DNA of 64,000 nucleotides, from NCBI GenBank assembly GCA_025355165.1, contig JANYAD010000047.1:39956-103955 (forward strand), in the 5' to 3' direction. The stretch's first letter is position 1; the number at the start of each line of letters is the position of its first letter. The notes beneath the pieces are model-generated. The model had not been told where the DNA came from. It made no database searches and saw only the letters and a program-made list of their open reading frames with translations. The stretch comes from Gammaproteobacteria bacterium (GTDB taxonomy: Bacteria; Pseudomonadota; Gammaproteobacteria; Steroidobacterales; Steroidobacteraceae). Below are positions 10,246 to 20,461 of the stretch, piece after piece. A program made the position numbers and the translations under genes.

Positions 10246-11742
10246 TCAGGGCAGCTCGAAGTTACACTCCTTAAGCGGCACGATGCGTGTCTTGTTCCAG
10301 ATTTTGTGACTCAGATACAAAATGATCACCGTGGGTATGATCAGATAGTCGGTCACGAAGTCGAACCAGGAGAACACCGGCGTCTGGAACACACCGATGT
10401 TGGCGCCGAAAAGCACCACTAAGAATAAGACCAGCGCGAGCCAAGGCCCGTACGGATAGAATTTGGATTTGAATTTCAAATCATCGAGGCTTCGGCCCTG
10501 CGCAACCCAGGCCTTGCGAAAACGCAGATGACAGATCGCAATACCCAGCCAGATCAGAAATCCACTCAAGCTTGAGGCGTTGTACAGCAATTGATAAATT
10601 TTCTTCTCTCCCACCACGGTTGAGAAGAAGGCCAGCGCACTGACCAGTCCCGTGGCCAAGAGCGCTGCAACGGGAACTCCGCGGCGGTTCAGTACGCCGA
10701 ACAGCCGCGGCGCCTTGCGGCTGTGCGCCATGGCATGCAGCATCCGCGAGGCCACATACATCGATGAGTTCCCGCACGACAAAACCGAAGACAAAATCAC
10801 TGCGTTCATGACATTCGCTGCGTAATAGCCAAAACGCGGCAACTGTTGCAGCACCATGGTGAAGGGCGAATACGCGATATGGGCTTCATCCGCATTGAGC
10901 AAGTTCGGACTGTTGTAGCTGATCAACGTGCCGGCAACAAAGATCGCGCCGACATAGAACAGCAAAATGCGCCAGAACACCGTTCGAATGGCCTTCGGCA
11001 CGTTTCGCGTTGGATCTTCGGTTTCCGCGGCAGCGAGGCCAACACCTTCGGTTCCTTGAAAAGAAAAGCCCGCGACCAAGAACACCGTGAGCATCGAGGT
11101 GAAGCCCCCCACAAAGGGCGCGTGCGTGCCCGAGTTGGGATCGCTCAAAGTCCAGTTCTGGAATCCGCTGCTGTGGTTGCCGACCATACCGAAAATCATC
11201 AGTAATCCGACGGCAACGAAAATGATCACGGTGATGACTTTGATGCCCGCGAACCAATACTCGGCTTCCGCATAAGCCCTAACCGACATGAGGTTCAGCG
11301 CCAGTAACACAGCAAAGAAGCCCATGGCCCACAGTGCCGAATTTGCATGCGGAAACCAAAATTGAACGATGAGGGCGCCGGCCACCAGCTCTGCCGCCAA
11401 CGTGACGGCCCAGCTAAACCAATAATTCCAGCCGACGGCAAACCCGAGCGATGGATCGACGAATCGTTCTGCGTACGCCTCGAATGAGCCGGGAATCGGC
11501 AACTGAGTGGCCATCTCGCCGAGCGACTGCATCATGCAGTACACGGCGAGTCCCATGACCGAGTATGCCAGCAAAGCCCCGCCCGGGCCCGCTTGCGCGA
11601 TGGCAGCGCCGCTGGCGAAGAAAAGGCCGGTACCAATTGCGCCGCCGATGGCAATCATGCTGAGCTGCCGGGTACCGATGGCGCGTTTCAGGTGTTGTGG
11701 TTCACCTAGGTCCATGGAATGAGGTCCTGCTTTGGCTGACAT
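10246..11742 (-). CDS. Amino acid permease (APC superfamily, AAT-type)
   Basis: LKRAIGTRQLSMIAIGGAIGTGLFFASGAAIAQAGPGGALLAY and multiple TM segments. Confidence 0.9.
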   Translation of the reverse strand: MSAKAGPHSMDLGEPQHLKRAIGTRQLSMIAIGGAIGTGLFFASGAAIAQAGPGGALLAYSVMGLAVYCMMQSLGEMATQLPIPGSFEAYAERFVDPSLGFAVGWNYWFSWAVTLAAELVAGALIVQFWFPHANSALWAMGFFAVLLALNLMSVRAYAEAEYWFAGIKVITVIIFVAVGLLMIFGMVGNHSSGFQNWTLSDPNSGTHAPFVGGFTSMLTVFLVAGFSFQGTEGVGLAAAETEDPTRNVPKAIRTVFWRILLFYVGAIFVAGTLISYNSPNLLNADEAHIAYSPFTMVLQQLPRFGYYAANVMNAVILSSVLSCGNSSMYVASRMLHAMAHSRKAPRLFGVLNRRGVPVAALLATGLVSALAFFSTVVGEKKIYQLLYNASSLSGFLIWLGIAICHLRFRKAWVAQGRSLDDLKFKSKFYPYGPWLALVLFLVVLFGANIGVFQTPVFSWFDFVTDYLIIPTVIILYLSHKIWNKTRIVPLKECNFELP

Positions 11743-11840
11743 GGGGCTATCTTGCGGCATAAGGCGTGCCTGCGCACCAGTACGCATCAGTTGCGAGCAC
11801 AGATGCGCCGCCCGCCAGTGCCGCGCGTCTCTCGTGGCGG

Positions 11841-12716
11841 TTAGAGGGTCTTGCCAGGACGCGCGTCGCCATCCGGACGTTCCAGAAACTCGGCAATGGC
11901 AAGGTTCACCAATTCGGGGCGCATCTCAAATGTGCCATGACCGCTTCCCGGGATCACGATGAGCTGAGCGTGCGGCAAGCCCCTGAAGAGCTCGACAGTC
12001 TCTTCGAGCGAGGCAAAATCGTGATCACCCGCCATGACGAGCACCGGTGCGGAAATTTTCGAAAGCTCGGCCGGCTCGATCACAATCGATTGGTTCCATA
12101 ACGCATAGCACTTGGCGACCATCGTCATCCAGTGATCGGCACCGTCCGGGCTGACGGCAGCGTAGTCGGTGGCAAAGTGCGGCGGCAAGAATGCCGCCAA
12201 CTCTTGCAGCTTCTTGGCGTGTTGATCGGCGGTCCAGTGTTTGCGCGCCTCCAGCTCAGCCGGCGGCAAGCCCCTTAAGTTGGCCCCGGAAATGACCACC
12301 CTTCGCACCAGTTCGGGATGATATCTGGCAAGCCACAAGGCAATGTCCCCTCCATCGCTGTGTCCTACCACATCGACGGGTCCCACTTTAAGCTTGACGA
12401 TTAGGGCAGCGGTGTCATCGGCCATTTGCTCGTAGGAGAGCCGCCAAGGGCCATCCGGGCTATGACCATGGCCGCGTTGATCGATACCGATCACCCTGTG
12501 ACGGGCGGCGAAGTAGTCCCTCTGATTGATGAAATTATTATCGAAGTACAGCAACCCGCCGTGCAGAAACACAATTGGCGTGCCCCGGCCATCAGTTTCG
12601 GTGAAGAGCGTGGTGCCGTTGACTTCAATCATTTGGCGCGTGGCATTTTGGCTCTGCGCAAAGACGAGCTGTGCGAAAAGGCCGAAGACCGAAAAAAGCA
12701 GCGCGGGCCGAATCAT
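11841..12716 (-). CDS. Exported alpha/beta hydrolase
   Basis: Signal peptide; PIVFLHGG, VVGHSDGGDIALWLA (nucleophile elbow), GSGHGTFEMRPE. Confidence 0.88.
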   Translation of the reverse strand: MIRPALLFSVFGLFAQLVFAQSQNATRQMIEVNGTTLFTETDGRGTPIVFLHGGLLYFDNNFINQRDYFAARHRVIGIDQRGHGHSPDGPWRLSYEQMADDTAALIVKLKVGPVDVVGHSDGGDIALWLARYHPELVRRVVISGANLRGLPPAELEARKHWTADQHAKKLQELAAFLPPHFATDYAAVSPDGADHWMTMVAKCYALWNQSIVIEPAELSKISAPVLVMAGDHDFASLEETVELFRGLPHAQLIVIPGSGHGTFEMRPELVNLAIAEFLERPDGDARPGKTL

Positions 12717-12851
12717 TCTTCAGCGGCCGTTTTCAGCATCAGATGTTTTCCCTTTGACGTGGCGGCCGGCTCTTAAAGGCACTTGCGCAAGTATGCACCC
12801 GTTGGACGGGGTCGGTTAGGCCACGGTAGCCGCCTGGCGTATGATTCGTTC

Positions 12852-13451
12852 ATGTCGAGTGCGATATCAGACACCACCAACGATGGAAACGCCCGCTACA
12901 AGCGGGTGATCCGCAGCGCAGAGGAATTGTTCAAGCGCGTGGGTTTTCGCGCCGTCACCATGGAGCTGGTGGCACGCGAAGCGAACGTCGCAAAGGCCAC
13001 GCTATATAGCTATTTCAAAAATAAGGACGAGCTGTACATGGCGGTCTGTGGGCGCATGGCACAGATTCTGCGCGGGTCCGTACTGCAAGCTCTTGCGATG
13101 CCTGACGTTTCGCTCGATGCGCGTCTCGCGGAAGCCATCCTCGCCAAGCATCGCCCGGTGTGCAACTTGGTCAAGGCATCCCCGCACGCCGCGGAGTTGT
13201 TCTCGTATACGCATAGCATGGCCGGGGAAATGTTTGCGAATCTTGATCTTGAGATACTCGAGTTGCTACGCGCGGCCATGGCCGAGGATGGGGAACTCGC
13301 GCCGACCGCCGCGCAACTCGCCCGCGCGCTTTATTTTGGCGCCGCTGCACTCGGCAGCCGTACGGAGACTCTCGCGCAGATGGAGAGCGAGGTGGGCGCC
13401 TTCGCCCGCGCGCATTTAGCAGGAGCCAGGGCCCTGGCTCGAGCCGGATAA
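12852..13451 (+). CDS. TetR/AcrR family transcriptional regulator
   Basis: N-terminal HTH RVIRSAEELFKRVGFRAVTMELVAREANVAKATLYSYFKNKDELYMAV. Confidence 0.9.
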   Translation: MSSAISDTTNDGNARYKRVIRSAEELFKRVGFRAVTMELVAREANVAKATLYSYFKNKDELYMAVCGRMAQILRGSVLQALAMPDVSLDARLAEAILAKHRPVCNLVKASPHAAELFSYTHSMAGEMFANLDLEILELLRAAMAEDGELAPTAAQLARALYFGAAALGSRTETLAQMESEVGAFARAHLAGARALARAG

Positions 13452-13503
13452 GAGCGCGATATCCCTTCCTTGCCTTACCCGGCTCCGAGTCGACCTATCC
13501 ATA

Positions 13504-13547
13504 TTGACAAATCATACGGTAAGGGTACGATTCGTCTGTATCGTATG
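13504..13547 (+). promoter_or_regulatory. Candidate sigma70 promoter (TTGACA-N16-TACGAT) overlapped by nested dyad symmetry
   Basis: TTGACA 13504-13509; TACGAT 13526-13531; inverted pairs TACGAT/ATCGTA (13526-13531/13540-13545) and CATACG/CGTATG (13513-13518/13542-13547). Confidence 0.5.
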
Positions 13548-13558
13548 GGAGTCAGGAG

Positions 13559-13882
13559 ATGGACATGGACACGAACTTCGCCCGCATCGTTCTTTTGGTC
13601 ATCGTTTCTCTAGCCGATGGGGTTGTCCTTCTCAAAGCCGCCCCCGCATTCGCAGCCGACATCATCTTGGACGTGGCGCCTCCACCGCCTCGCATTGAGA
13701 ACATGGGCCATCCGCGCGATGGCTTTGCTTGGGCTGCCGGACACTGGGAATGGAACCAACAGTCCTACCGTTGGGTATCGGGAAGCTGGATCGTCGCACG
13801 TGGCAAGGCGCGTTGGATCGCGGATCAATGGGAGCCCGTTGGGTCTCAGTGGCGGTACGTTCCCGGCCACTGGGAGCGCTAG
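13559..13882 (+). CDS. YXWGXW-repeat-like exported protein
   Basis: Signal peptide; GFAWAAGHWEWNQQSYRWVSGSWI...WRYVPGHWER. Confidence 0.8.
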   Translation: MDMDTNFARIVLLVIVSLADGVVLLKAAPAFAADIILDVAPPPPRIENMGHPRDGFAWAAGHWEWNQQSYRWVSGSWIVARGKARWIADQWEPVGSQWRYVPGHWER

Positions 13883-13912
13883 TGCACCCTTAAAGGCCGC
13901 CGACTGTAACCG

Positions 13913-14590
13913 TCATGGGTGCTTCAAAAGAAGCGCAGCCGCCGCCAGCGCGATCCCATTGTTGGACGCATGCAGTACCAATGAGGGTCGCAAAGACTTA
14001 AAGCGCAGGACCAGCAGGGAGGCCACCAGACCCAGAATCACTCGATAAATCAATTGTGCCCAACCCGAGGCCCCGCTACGAACACTCACCCCATGAGCCA
14101 AGCCGAACAGCAGCGCCCCGGCGAGCACTGCGGCCCATACGGGCATTTTTTGCTTCAACCAATCCAGGAGCAGCGCCCGAAACATCAGTTCTTCGGCAAA
14201 GGGTGCGATCAGGACCACCACCAAGAACTGCAGCGGCAAACTGAACAGGTCTGGGGTTAAGTACGCGGGGGTGGGTATGGACTGCATATGCACGCCCGCC
14301 CGCACCAACATTTGCACCACGGCACTGAACGACAGCACCAGACCGACCGGCGCAAGCGCACTCAGCCCCAGGACTTTAGATTCGACGGGCCTGAAGCGGG
14401 ACGCCAAACTGCCCCACTGCGCATCGAAGGAGAATAATTCATAGCCGGCAACCCAGCACAACCCATTCGCGGCAGTCGAGGCCATGACGGTCGCGGTCAC
14501 GGACGCATGGCTTGCGTGAAAAACCATATAAGTGACGAATTGTGCGGCGAATCCCAGTACGAATAGCCAAGCGATTTTGCTGAACTTCAT
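13913..14590 (-). CDS. CPBP family intramembrane metalloprotease
   Basis: Motifs [22 protein letters not shown] and HASNNG with TM helices. Confidence 0.85.
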   Translation of the reverse strand: MKFSKIAWLFVLGFAAQFVTYMVFHASHASVTATVMASTAANGLCWVAGYELFSFDAQWGSLASRFRPVESKVLGLSALAPVGLVLSFSAVVQMLVRAGVHMQSIPTPAYLTPDLFSLPLQFLVVVLIAPFAEELMFRALLLDWLKQKMPVWAAVLAGALLFGLAHGVSVRSGASGWAQLIYRVILGLVASLLVLRFKSLRPSLVLHASNNGIALAAAALLLKHP

Positions 14591-14766
14591 CCGTGGCGGC
14601 ACGGCTGTCCCTGCTTTCAGTCCCAAAGGGCTATTGGTATCCACGGCGCTTGAGCCTACGGCAACCCATTGAATTGCGCGCATTAATTGCCAAGGCCTTG
14701 CCGCGGCAGGGCGACCCTGGTATAAAGCCCGGCTCTTCTAAAGCTTATCTATTCAAAGGTTTAGCC

Positions 14767-15003
14767 ATGTCGCGAGTTTGCCAAGTCACGGGCAAAGGCC
14801 CCAAAACCGGTAATACGGTTTCGCATGCGAACAACCGCAAGCGGCGCCGCTTTCTGCCCAATTTGCATACCCACCGGTTCTGGCTGGAATCCGAGAAGCG
14901 TTTCGTCAGCTTGCGCGTCAGCACCCGAGGCTTGCGTACTATCGAAAAACGCGGCGTCGATGTGGTGGTCGCGGATTTGCGGGCCAAGGGCATCCAGGTT
15001 TAA
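14767..15003 (+). CDS. rpmB: 50S ribosomal protein L28
   Basis: [39 protein letters not shown]. Confidence 0.97.
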   Translation: MSRVCQVTGKGPKTGNTVSHANNRKRRRFLPNLHTHRFWLESEKRFVSLRVSTRGLRTIEKRGVDVVVADLRAKGIQV

Positions 15004-15012
15004 GGGGCTTTC

Positions 15013-15168
15013 ATGCGCGACAAAATCAAATTGGTTTCCTCCGCGGGCACCGGTCACTACTACACGACCACCAAGAATAAGCGCCTGCACCCGGACAAAC
15101 TGGAAACGAAGAAATTCGATCCCGTGGTCCGCAAGCACGTTCCTTATAAAGAATCCAAGATCAAGTAG
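15013..15168 (+). CDS. rpmG: 50S ribosomal protein L33
   Basis: Read from sequence (below ORF-track length): [51 protein letters not shown]; follows rpmB. Confidence 0.96.
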   Translation: MRDKIKLVSSAGTGHYYTTTKNKRLHPDKLETKKFDPVVRKHVPYKESKIK

Positions 15169-15171
15169 CCG

Positions 15172-15987
15172 CTGCCCGAGCTTCCTGAAGTCGAGACCAC
15201 CCGAGCGGGCATTGCACCCGCTCTGGTGGGCCACCTCATCGTCGCTATGTTCGTGCGCGATCGGCGCCTGCGTTGGCCGATCGCCGCAACCTTGGAAGCC
15301 ACGGTCCGAAATCAGCGCATCCGTGCCGTCGATCGGCGCGCCAAGTACCTACTCATCCGTCTCGAAACCGGCACCCTCATTGTCCATCTTGGAATGTCGG
15401 GCAGCTTGCGACTGGCCGGCGCCGGCACGCCGATCAAAGCGCATGACCACTGGGATTTAGTTTTGGACAGCGGAATGATATTGCGCTTTCACGATCCGAG
15501 GAGGTTCGGCAGCCTGCACTTCACCGCAGAGGATCCTGAGCAGCACGCGCTGTTGCAGAAATTGGCGCCCGAACCTTTGAGCGATGCGTTCAACGGCGAG
15601 TACTTATATAAGGCTACGCGAAAGCGCGCGATTGCCATCAAGCCGCTCATCATGAACTCGCAAATCGTGGTGGGAGTCGGCAACATCTATGCGAGCGAAG
15701 CTCTGTTTCGCGCAGGTGTCGCGCCGCGCCGCGCGGCCCGGCGCATCTCGAAGGACGAGGCCGACAACTTGGCCAAGGCCATCAAGGCAGTGCTCAAAGC
15801 CGCCATCAAAATCGGCGGCACGACGCTGCGCGATTACGTCAACGCGGATGGGGCGCCTGGTTATTTTCGGCAGAAACTATGCGTGTATGAGCGCGCCGGC
15901 CAAGCTTGCCGCGTGTGCAAAGCGCCGGTAAAGCAGTTCACTCAGGGCCAGAGGTCAACCTATTGGTGTGCGGTGTGCCAACGCTGA
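15172..15987 (+). CDS. mutM: Formamidopyrimidine-DNA glycosylase, apparent CTG start
   Basis: CTG CCC GAG CTT CCT GAA GTC GAG ACC gives (M)PELPEVETTRAG; C-terminal zinc finger CVYERAGQACRVCKAPVKQFTQGQRSTYWCAVCQR; in-frame TAG at 15166-15168. Confidence 0.93.
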   Translation: MPELPEVETTRAGIAPALVGHLIVAMFVRDRRLRWPIAATLEATVRNQRIRAVDRRAKYLLIRLETGTLIVHLGMSGSLRLAGAGTPIKAHDHWDLVLDSGMILRFHDPRRFGSLHFTAEDPEQHALLQKLAPEPLSDAFNGEYLYKATRKRAIAIKPLIMNSQIVVGVGNIYASEALFRAGVAPRRAARRISKDEADNLAKAIKAVLKAAIKIGGTTLRDYVNADGAPGYFRQKLCVYERAGQACRVCKAPVKQFTQGQRSTYWCAVCQR

Positions 15988-16006
15988 TCGCCCGCGCTGC
16001 ATTAGC

Positions 16007-17719
16007 TTAATAGACCAATCCCTCGCCCTCGCCGCGAGGATCCGACGCCGCTTCGACTTTACCCGAGGCGAAGTCCCAGGTGACCACTTGCATGTTGCCC
16101 CACTGCCTTCCCGATACTTTGAGCTTGTGGCCCATGGCTTGAAGGGCCGCGATCTCATCGTCGTTCAAGGCGCCCTGTTCGTACTGGACTTCGTCCGGCA
16201 AATACTGATGGTGGTAGCGCGGGGACTTCACGACATCGGCCGCATTCATGCCACTCAAATAATTTAAAGTCCCCAGCAGCACCTGGCTGATGATGTAGCT
16301 GCCGCCCGGCGAACCGATGATCATCATACCCTTCGGCATCTCGACGAAGCTGGGGGACATGCTCGACAGAGGACGCTTGTTGGGTGCGATGGAGTTGGCC
16401 GTGTTACCGATAAGTCCGAAGACATTGGGTCTGCCGGGCTTGGTGGAAAAATCATCCATTTCGTCATTGAGCAGCACGCCGGTTCCCGGCGGCATATAGC
16501 CACTGCCGAAGAATAGATTCACGGTGATGGTGACGGCGGCACGATTTCCGGCGGCGTCGAGCACAGAAAAATGCGTTGTGTTCATGCCCTTCGGCTCCGA
16601 TTCGATCCCCGGGAGCATATCGGAAGACATGGCCTTATCGGCCCGGATACTCGTGCGCTGACCCGCGGCGTAGTCGACGCTCATCAACTGGGCAAGCGGA
16701 ATTTTGACGAAATCCGGATCCCCCAGATAGATGGCGCGATCTCGATAGGCCCGCTGCATCGCCTCGACGATGAGATGCTTGCGAGTCGTGGAATCCGCCG
16801 CCTCCAAATCGTAGCCGGCCAAAATGTTGAGCGAGTCCAGGATCGCAATCCCGCCCGAGGAGGGCGGCGGCGCCGTGACGATGCGCGCACCGCGATATTC
16901 TGCGATGAGCGGCTTGCGCTCAACGACGCGGTACGCCTTTAAGTCCTCCAGCGTCCAGATGCCGCCCCCTGCGCGCACGCCGGAGACCAACTTCGCCGCC
17001 ACCGGACCCTCGTAAAATCCCTTCGCACCTTGATTGGCGATGGCTTCCAGCGTGTTGGCCAGATCCGGCTGCCGGATCAGGGCCCCGACCTCCGGCACGT
17101 TGCCGTCGGGTGTCAAAAACGCCTTCGCCGCATCGGGCGAGCCGGCCAGCACATCGCGCTTGACCTTGATGCCGAACTGGAGGCGCGCATAGAGCGGGAA
17201 TCCTTCGCGCGCCAGGCGAATCGCCGGCTGCAGGCTCTGCTTGAGCGGCAACTTACCGTATTTGCGGGCCATATACTCAAAGGCCGCGGGCTCGCCGGGA
17301 ATGGCCGAGGAGATCGCTCCATTGGTCGAGCCGTTCTTTATGTCATTGCCCGCCTTATCCAAGTACATGTCGCGCGATGCGCCGCCGGGCGCTTTTTCCC
17401 GCGCGTCCACCATGGTTTCGAAACCGTCCGACTGCCGATGCAGCAAAAAAAACCCGCCGCCACCGAGACCCGAGCTGCTCGGTTCCACCACCGCCAGCGC
17501 CGCTGCGACCGCCACCGCCGCGTCGAAAGCGTTGCCGCCTTGACTGAGGATTTGCTGCCCGGCTTGACTCGCCAGAGGATAGGCGCTCGCGATGGCGCCC
17601 TTGTGCGCGACCGCCGGACGGGCCACGGCGAGATTGTCGGCGCGCGCCGGCGCTGCGGTGAAGACCACGGCGAGCAGAATGACCCGTGTCGCTTTGAAGG
17701 CTCGCTTGGCTGAGGACAT
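16007..17719 (-). CDS. ggt: Gamma-glutamyltransferase
   Basis: AAVAVAAALAVVEPSSSGLGGGGFFL, NTTHFSVLDAAGNRAAVTITVNLFFGSGYMPPGTGVLLNDEMDDF, SMSPS, GSPGGSYI. Confidence 0.95.
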   Translation of the reverse strand: MSSAKRAFKATRVILLAVVFTAAPARADNLAVARPAVAHKGAIASAYPLASQAGQQILSQGGNAFDAAVAVAAALAVVEPSSSGLGGGGFFLLHRQSDGFETMVDAREKAPGGASRDMYLDKAGNDIKNGSTNGAISSAIPGEPAAFEYMARKYGKLPLKQSLQPAIRLAREGFPLYARLQFGIKVKRDVLAGSPDAAKAFLTPDGNVPEVGALIRQPDLANTLEAIANQGAKGFYEGPVAAKLVSGVRAGGGIWTLEDLKAYRVVERKPLIAEYRGARIVTAPPPSSGGIAILDSLNILAGYDLEAADSTTRKHLIVEAMQRAYRDRAIYLGDPDFVKIPLAQLMSVDYAAGQRTSIRADKAMSSDMLPGIESEPKGMNTTHFSVLDAAGNRAAVTITVNLFFGSGYMPPGTGVLLNDEMDDFSTKPGRPNVFGLIGNTANSIAPNKRPLSSMSPSFVEMPKGMMIIGSPGGSYIISQVLLGTLNYLSGMNAADVVKSPRYHHQYLPDEVQYEQGALNDDEIAALQAMGHKLKVSGRQWGNMQVVTWDFASGKVEAASDPRGEGEGLVY

Positions 17720-17730
17720 ATCGAGACGGA

Positions 17731-18216
17731 TCAAAGCTTGCGATGCCGTTTCAATTCGATCTCCACGATGGGATTCACGAACTCGGAGACATTGCCGCCC
17801 AGCACCGCGATTTCCCGCACCAGCGTCGATGATATGAATGTGTATTGTTCCTGCGGGGTCATGAATACCGATTCTATTTCAGGAGTGAGATGACGGCTCA
17901 TATTAGCCAGCTGAAATTCAAATTCGAAGTCCGAGACGGCGCGCAGTCCGCGCACGATGACCGACAGACCGTTTTGGCGCGCGAAATCGGTGGTGAGACC
18001 CACATAGCCCTTTACTTCTACGTTGTGCACGTCGCACAGCACCCTCCGGCACATCTCGACCCTCTGTTCCAAGGTAAACATCGGCGCCTTGTTGGGATTC
18101 GCGGCAACCGCCACCACCACGCGATCAAAGATCGAGGCGGCACGTCGTACCAGGTCGGTGTGACCGTTGGTAATGGGATCGAACGTGCCTGGGTAGGCCG
18201 CATTTCTCTTGTGCAT
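17731..18216 (-). CDS. coaD: Phosphopantetheine adenylyltransferase
   Basis: [55 protein letters not shown]. Confidence 0.96.
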   Translation of the reverse strand: MHKRNAAYPGTFDPITNGHTDLVRRAASIFDRVVVAVAANPNKAPMFTLEQRVEMCRRVLCDVHNVEVKGYVGLTTDFARQNGLSVIVRGLRAVSDFEFEFQLANMSRHLTPEIESVFMTPQEQYTFISSTLVREIAVLGGNVSEFVNPIVEIELKRHRKL

Positions 18217-18218
18217 TG

Positions 18219-18803
18219 CTAATCCCGCCCGTTGACGCGAGCCAAATGATACCCCACCTCGCCCGCGGACTTCGATTTGAGCAGTTCCCAGTGAGCGGGC
18301 AAGGTAGGAACCCCCGCCGCCCGCTCGTTCTCCAAGAAGACCAAGCTTCCCACCTTCAGCCACTGCGCGGAATCGAGCCGCGGAACGTATTCCGCCAAGG
18401 AGTTGCTGCCGAAGGGGGGATCCATAAACGCAATATCGAAGGGCTTCGAGGGCGTGCGCAAGAAGCGCGCGGCGCCCATTTCCATGACCCTTGCTTTGCT
18501 CTCGCCTCCTAGCCGGACCAACTGCTCCTGCAGGGTGCGCGCGGCCGCGGGGAACTGCTCGACGAAGACAACCTCACCGGCGCCTCGAGAGAGCGCCTCG
18601 AGGCCCAACGCGCCGGAACCGGCAAACAAATCTAGGCAGCGCGCACCGGCCATCGAATGCTGCAGCCAATTGAACAAGGTTTCCCGGACTCGGTCCGGCG
18701 TCGGACGCAGGGCCGGCAGGTCAGGAAAATGGATGCGCCGGCCGCGCCAAGCGCCGGCAATAATGCGCACCGAATTGCGGCCTGACGGCGCGGGTAAATC
18801 CAT
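18219..18803 (-). CDS. rsmD: 16S rRNA (guanine(966)-N(2))-methyltransferase
   Basis: [64 protein letters not shown]. Confidence 0.95.
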   Translation of the reverse strand: MDLPAPSGRNSVRIIAGAWRGRRIHFPDLPALRPTPDRVRETLFNWLQHSMAGARCLDLFAGSGALGLEALSRGAGEVVFVEQFPAAARTLQEQLVRLGGESKARVMEMGAARFLRTPSKPFDIAFMDPPFGSNSLAEYVPRLDSAQWLKVGSLVFLENERAAGVPTLPAHWELLKSKSAGEVGYHLARVNGRD

Positions 18804-18836
18804 CTTGGTAGCCACTGCCGGTATCATACCTGTCCC

Positions 18837-19802
18837 ATGACAAATGAAGCCGACAAGCCCGCCGCGCGCGGTTTTTTCAAACGCCTGCGCGCTAAGTTAA
18901 ATCAAGGCCCCGCCTGGTTGACCACAGATATCAAAGAGCTGTTGCCCGGACGCAAGATCGACGCGCAGATCCTAGACGATCTCGAGGCCCGGCTGATCAT
19001 GGCCGATGTGGGGGTCGAGGCCTCCTCGAGGATACTGGAGGAGCTGCGCCGGCGCGTGGTGCGCAAGGAGTTGAATGATGTGGATGCGCTGCTCAAGGCA
19101 TTGCAGGAAGCGATGACCGGGATCTTGAAACCCGTCGAACAGCCCTTCGTAGTCGGCGCCCACTCAAAACCTTTCGTGATTTTGGTGGTCGGTATCAATG
19201 GTGCCGGCAAGACCACGACCATCGGCAAGCTGGCGCACCGCCTGCTTGGGGAAGGCAAGACCGTCATGTTGGCGGCGGGCGATACGTTTCGCGCTGCGGC
19301 GCGCGAACAACTCGAGATTTGGGCAGAACGCAACCGTGTGCCCATCGTCGCCCAGCAATGGGGCGCCGAGCCCGCCGCCGTCATCTTCGATGCGTTGAAG
19401 GCAGCGCGGGCGCGCAACATCGACGTGCTGATCGCCGATACCGCCGGGCGGCTGCACACGCAAATACATCTCATGGAAGAACTCAAGAAAGTGAAACGCG
19501 TGCTCGAGCGCTTGGATCCCACCGCGCCTCACGAGGTGCTGCTGGTGCTGGACGGCACCATTGGCCAAAACGCCGTGGCGCAGGCGCAGGAATTCAACAA
19601 GGCCCTGGGCGTAACCGGTCTGGTCATCACCAAATTGGACGGCACCGCCAAGGGCGGCGTGGTGCTCGCCATCGCGCACCGTCTGCGGATACCTATCCGC
19701 TTTATCGGCGTCGGGGAACAGTCCGAGGATTTCGGTGTGTTCAACGCCGCGGAATTTGTGTCGGCATTGCTCAAATCGGAAACGCGCGACGCGGCCGCAT
19801 GA
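18837..19802 (+). CDS. ftsY: Signal recognition particle receptor FtsY
   Basis: SRP GTPase motifs GINGAGKTTTIGKLA, AADTFRAAA-like AAGDTFRAAAREQL, DTAGRLHT, TKLDGTAKGG. Confidence 0.96.
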   Translation: MTNEADKPAARGFFKRLRAKLNQGPAWLTTDIKELLPGRKIDAQILDDLEARLIMADVGVEASSRILEELRRRVVRKELNDVDALLKALQEAMTGILKPVEQPFVVGAHSKPFVILVVGINGAGKTTTIGKLAHRLLGEGKTVMLAAGDTFRAAAREQLEIWAERNRVPIVAQQWGAEPAAVIFDALKAARARNIDVLIADTAGRLHTQIHLMEELKKVKRVLERLDPTAPHEVLLVLDGTIGQNAVAQAQEFNKALGVTGLVITKLDGTAKGGVVLAIAHRLRIPIRFIGVGEQSEDFGVFNAAEFVSALLKSETRDAAA

Positions 19803-20461
19803 TCCGCTTCGATCAAGTCCACAAGCGCTATCCCAATGGACGCGAGGCGTTGAACGGCGTGTCGTTCTCCATTGAGAGCGGCGCACTGACTTTTTTGACG
19901 GGACATTCGGGCGCCGGCAAGAGCAGCATCTTGAAGTTAATAGCTCTGATCGAGCGCCCGACCCGCGGCCAGGTGATCGTGAACAGCCGCAGCACGGCCG
20001 GCGTCAAGGCGCGCGCCATTCCGCAATTCCGCCGGCAAATCGGCGTGGTTTTCCAGGACCACAAGCTGTTGCATGATCGGCCGGTTGCCGACAACGTCGG
20101 TCTGCCGCTGGTCATCGCCGGAGTGGCACGGCGCGAGATCGATAAGCGCGTCAGGGCGGCGTTGGATCAAGTTGGACTGCTGGGCAAGGAGAAGTGCCTG
20201 CCATTGGAACTCTCCACCGGCGAGCAGCAGCGCGTAGGCATCGCACGGGCAGTGGTCGCGAAGCCCGCCGTGCTGATTGCGGATGAACCCACCGGTAACC
20301 TCGATCCAAAGTTGGCGCTCGAAATCATGAAGCTGTTCAAGCGCTTCAGCGAGGTGGGCGTGACGGTGGTCGTGGCCAGCCACGATCTGCACCTCATCGA
20401 TCAAGTCGGTGCCCGGCAAATCGTCCTCGCCGAAGGCCGCCTCTTAAGCGAAGCCACATGA
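19799..20461 (+). CDS. ftsE: Cell division ATP-binding protein FtsE
   Basis: MIRFDQVHKRYPNGREALNGVSFSI, GHSGAGKSS, STGEQQRVGIARAVV, LIADEPTGNLD; ATGA overlap with ftsY. Confidence 0.96.
   Translation: MIRFDQVHKRYPNGREALNGVSFSIESGALTFLTGHSGAGKSSILKLIALIERPTRGQVIVNSRSTAGVKARAIPQFRRQIGVVFQDHKLLHDRPVADNVGLPLVIAGVARREIDKRVRAALDQVGLLGKEKCLPLELSTGEQQRVGIARAVVAKPAVLIADEPTGNLDPKLALEIMKLFKRFSEVGVTVVVASHDLHLIDQVGARQIVLAEGRLLSEAT

Noticed and set aside
17030-17713. 227-aa plus-strand ORF
   Set aside because: Antisense to ggt.
19319-19798. Long N-terminal extension of the FtsE ORF in the track
   Set aside because: It is the shadow frame of ftsY; FtsE begins at 19799 with MIRFDQVHKRYPNG and an ATGA overlap.
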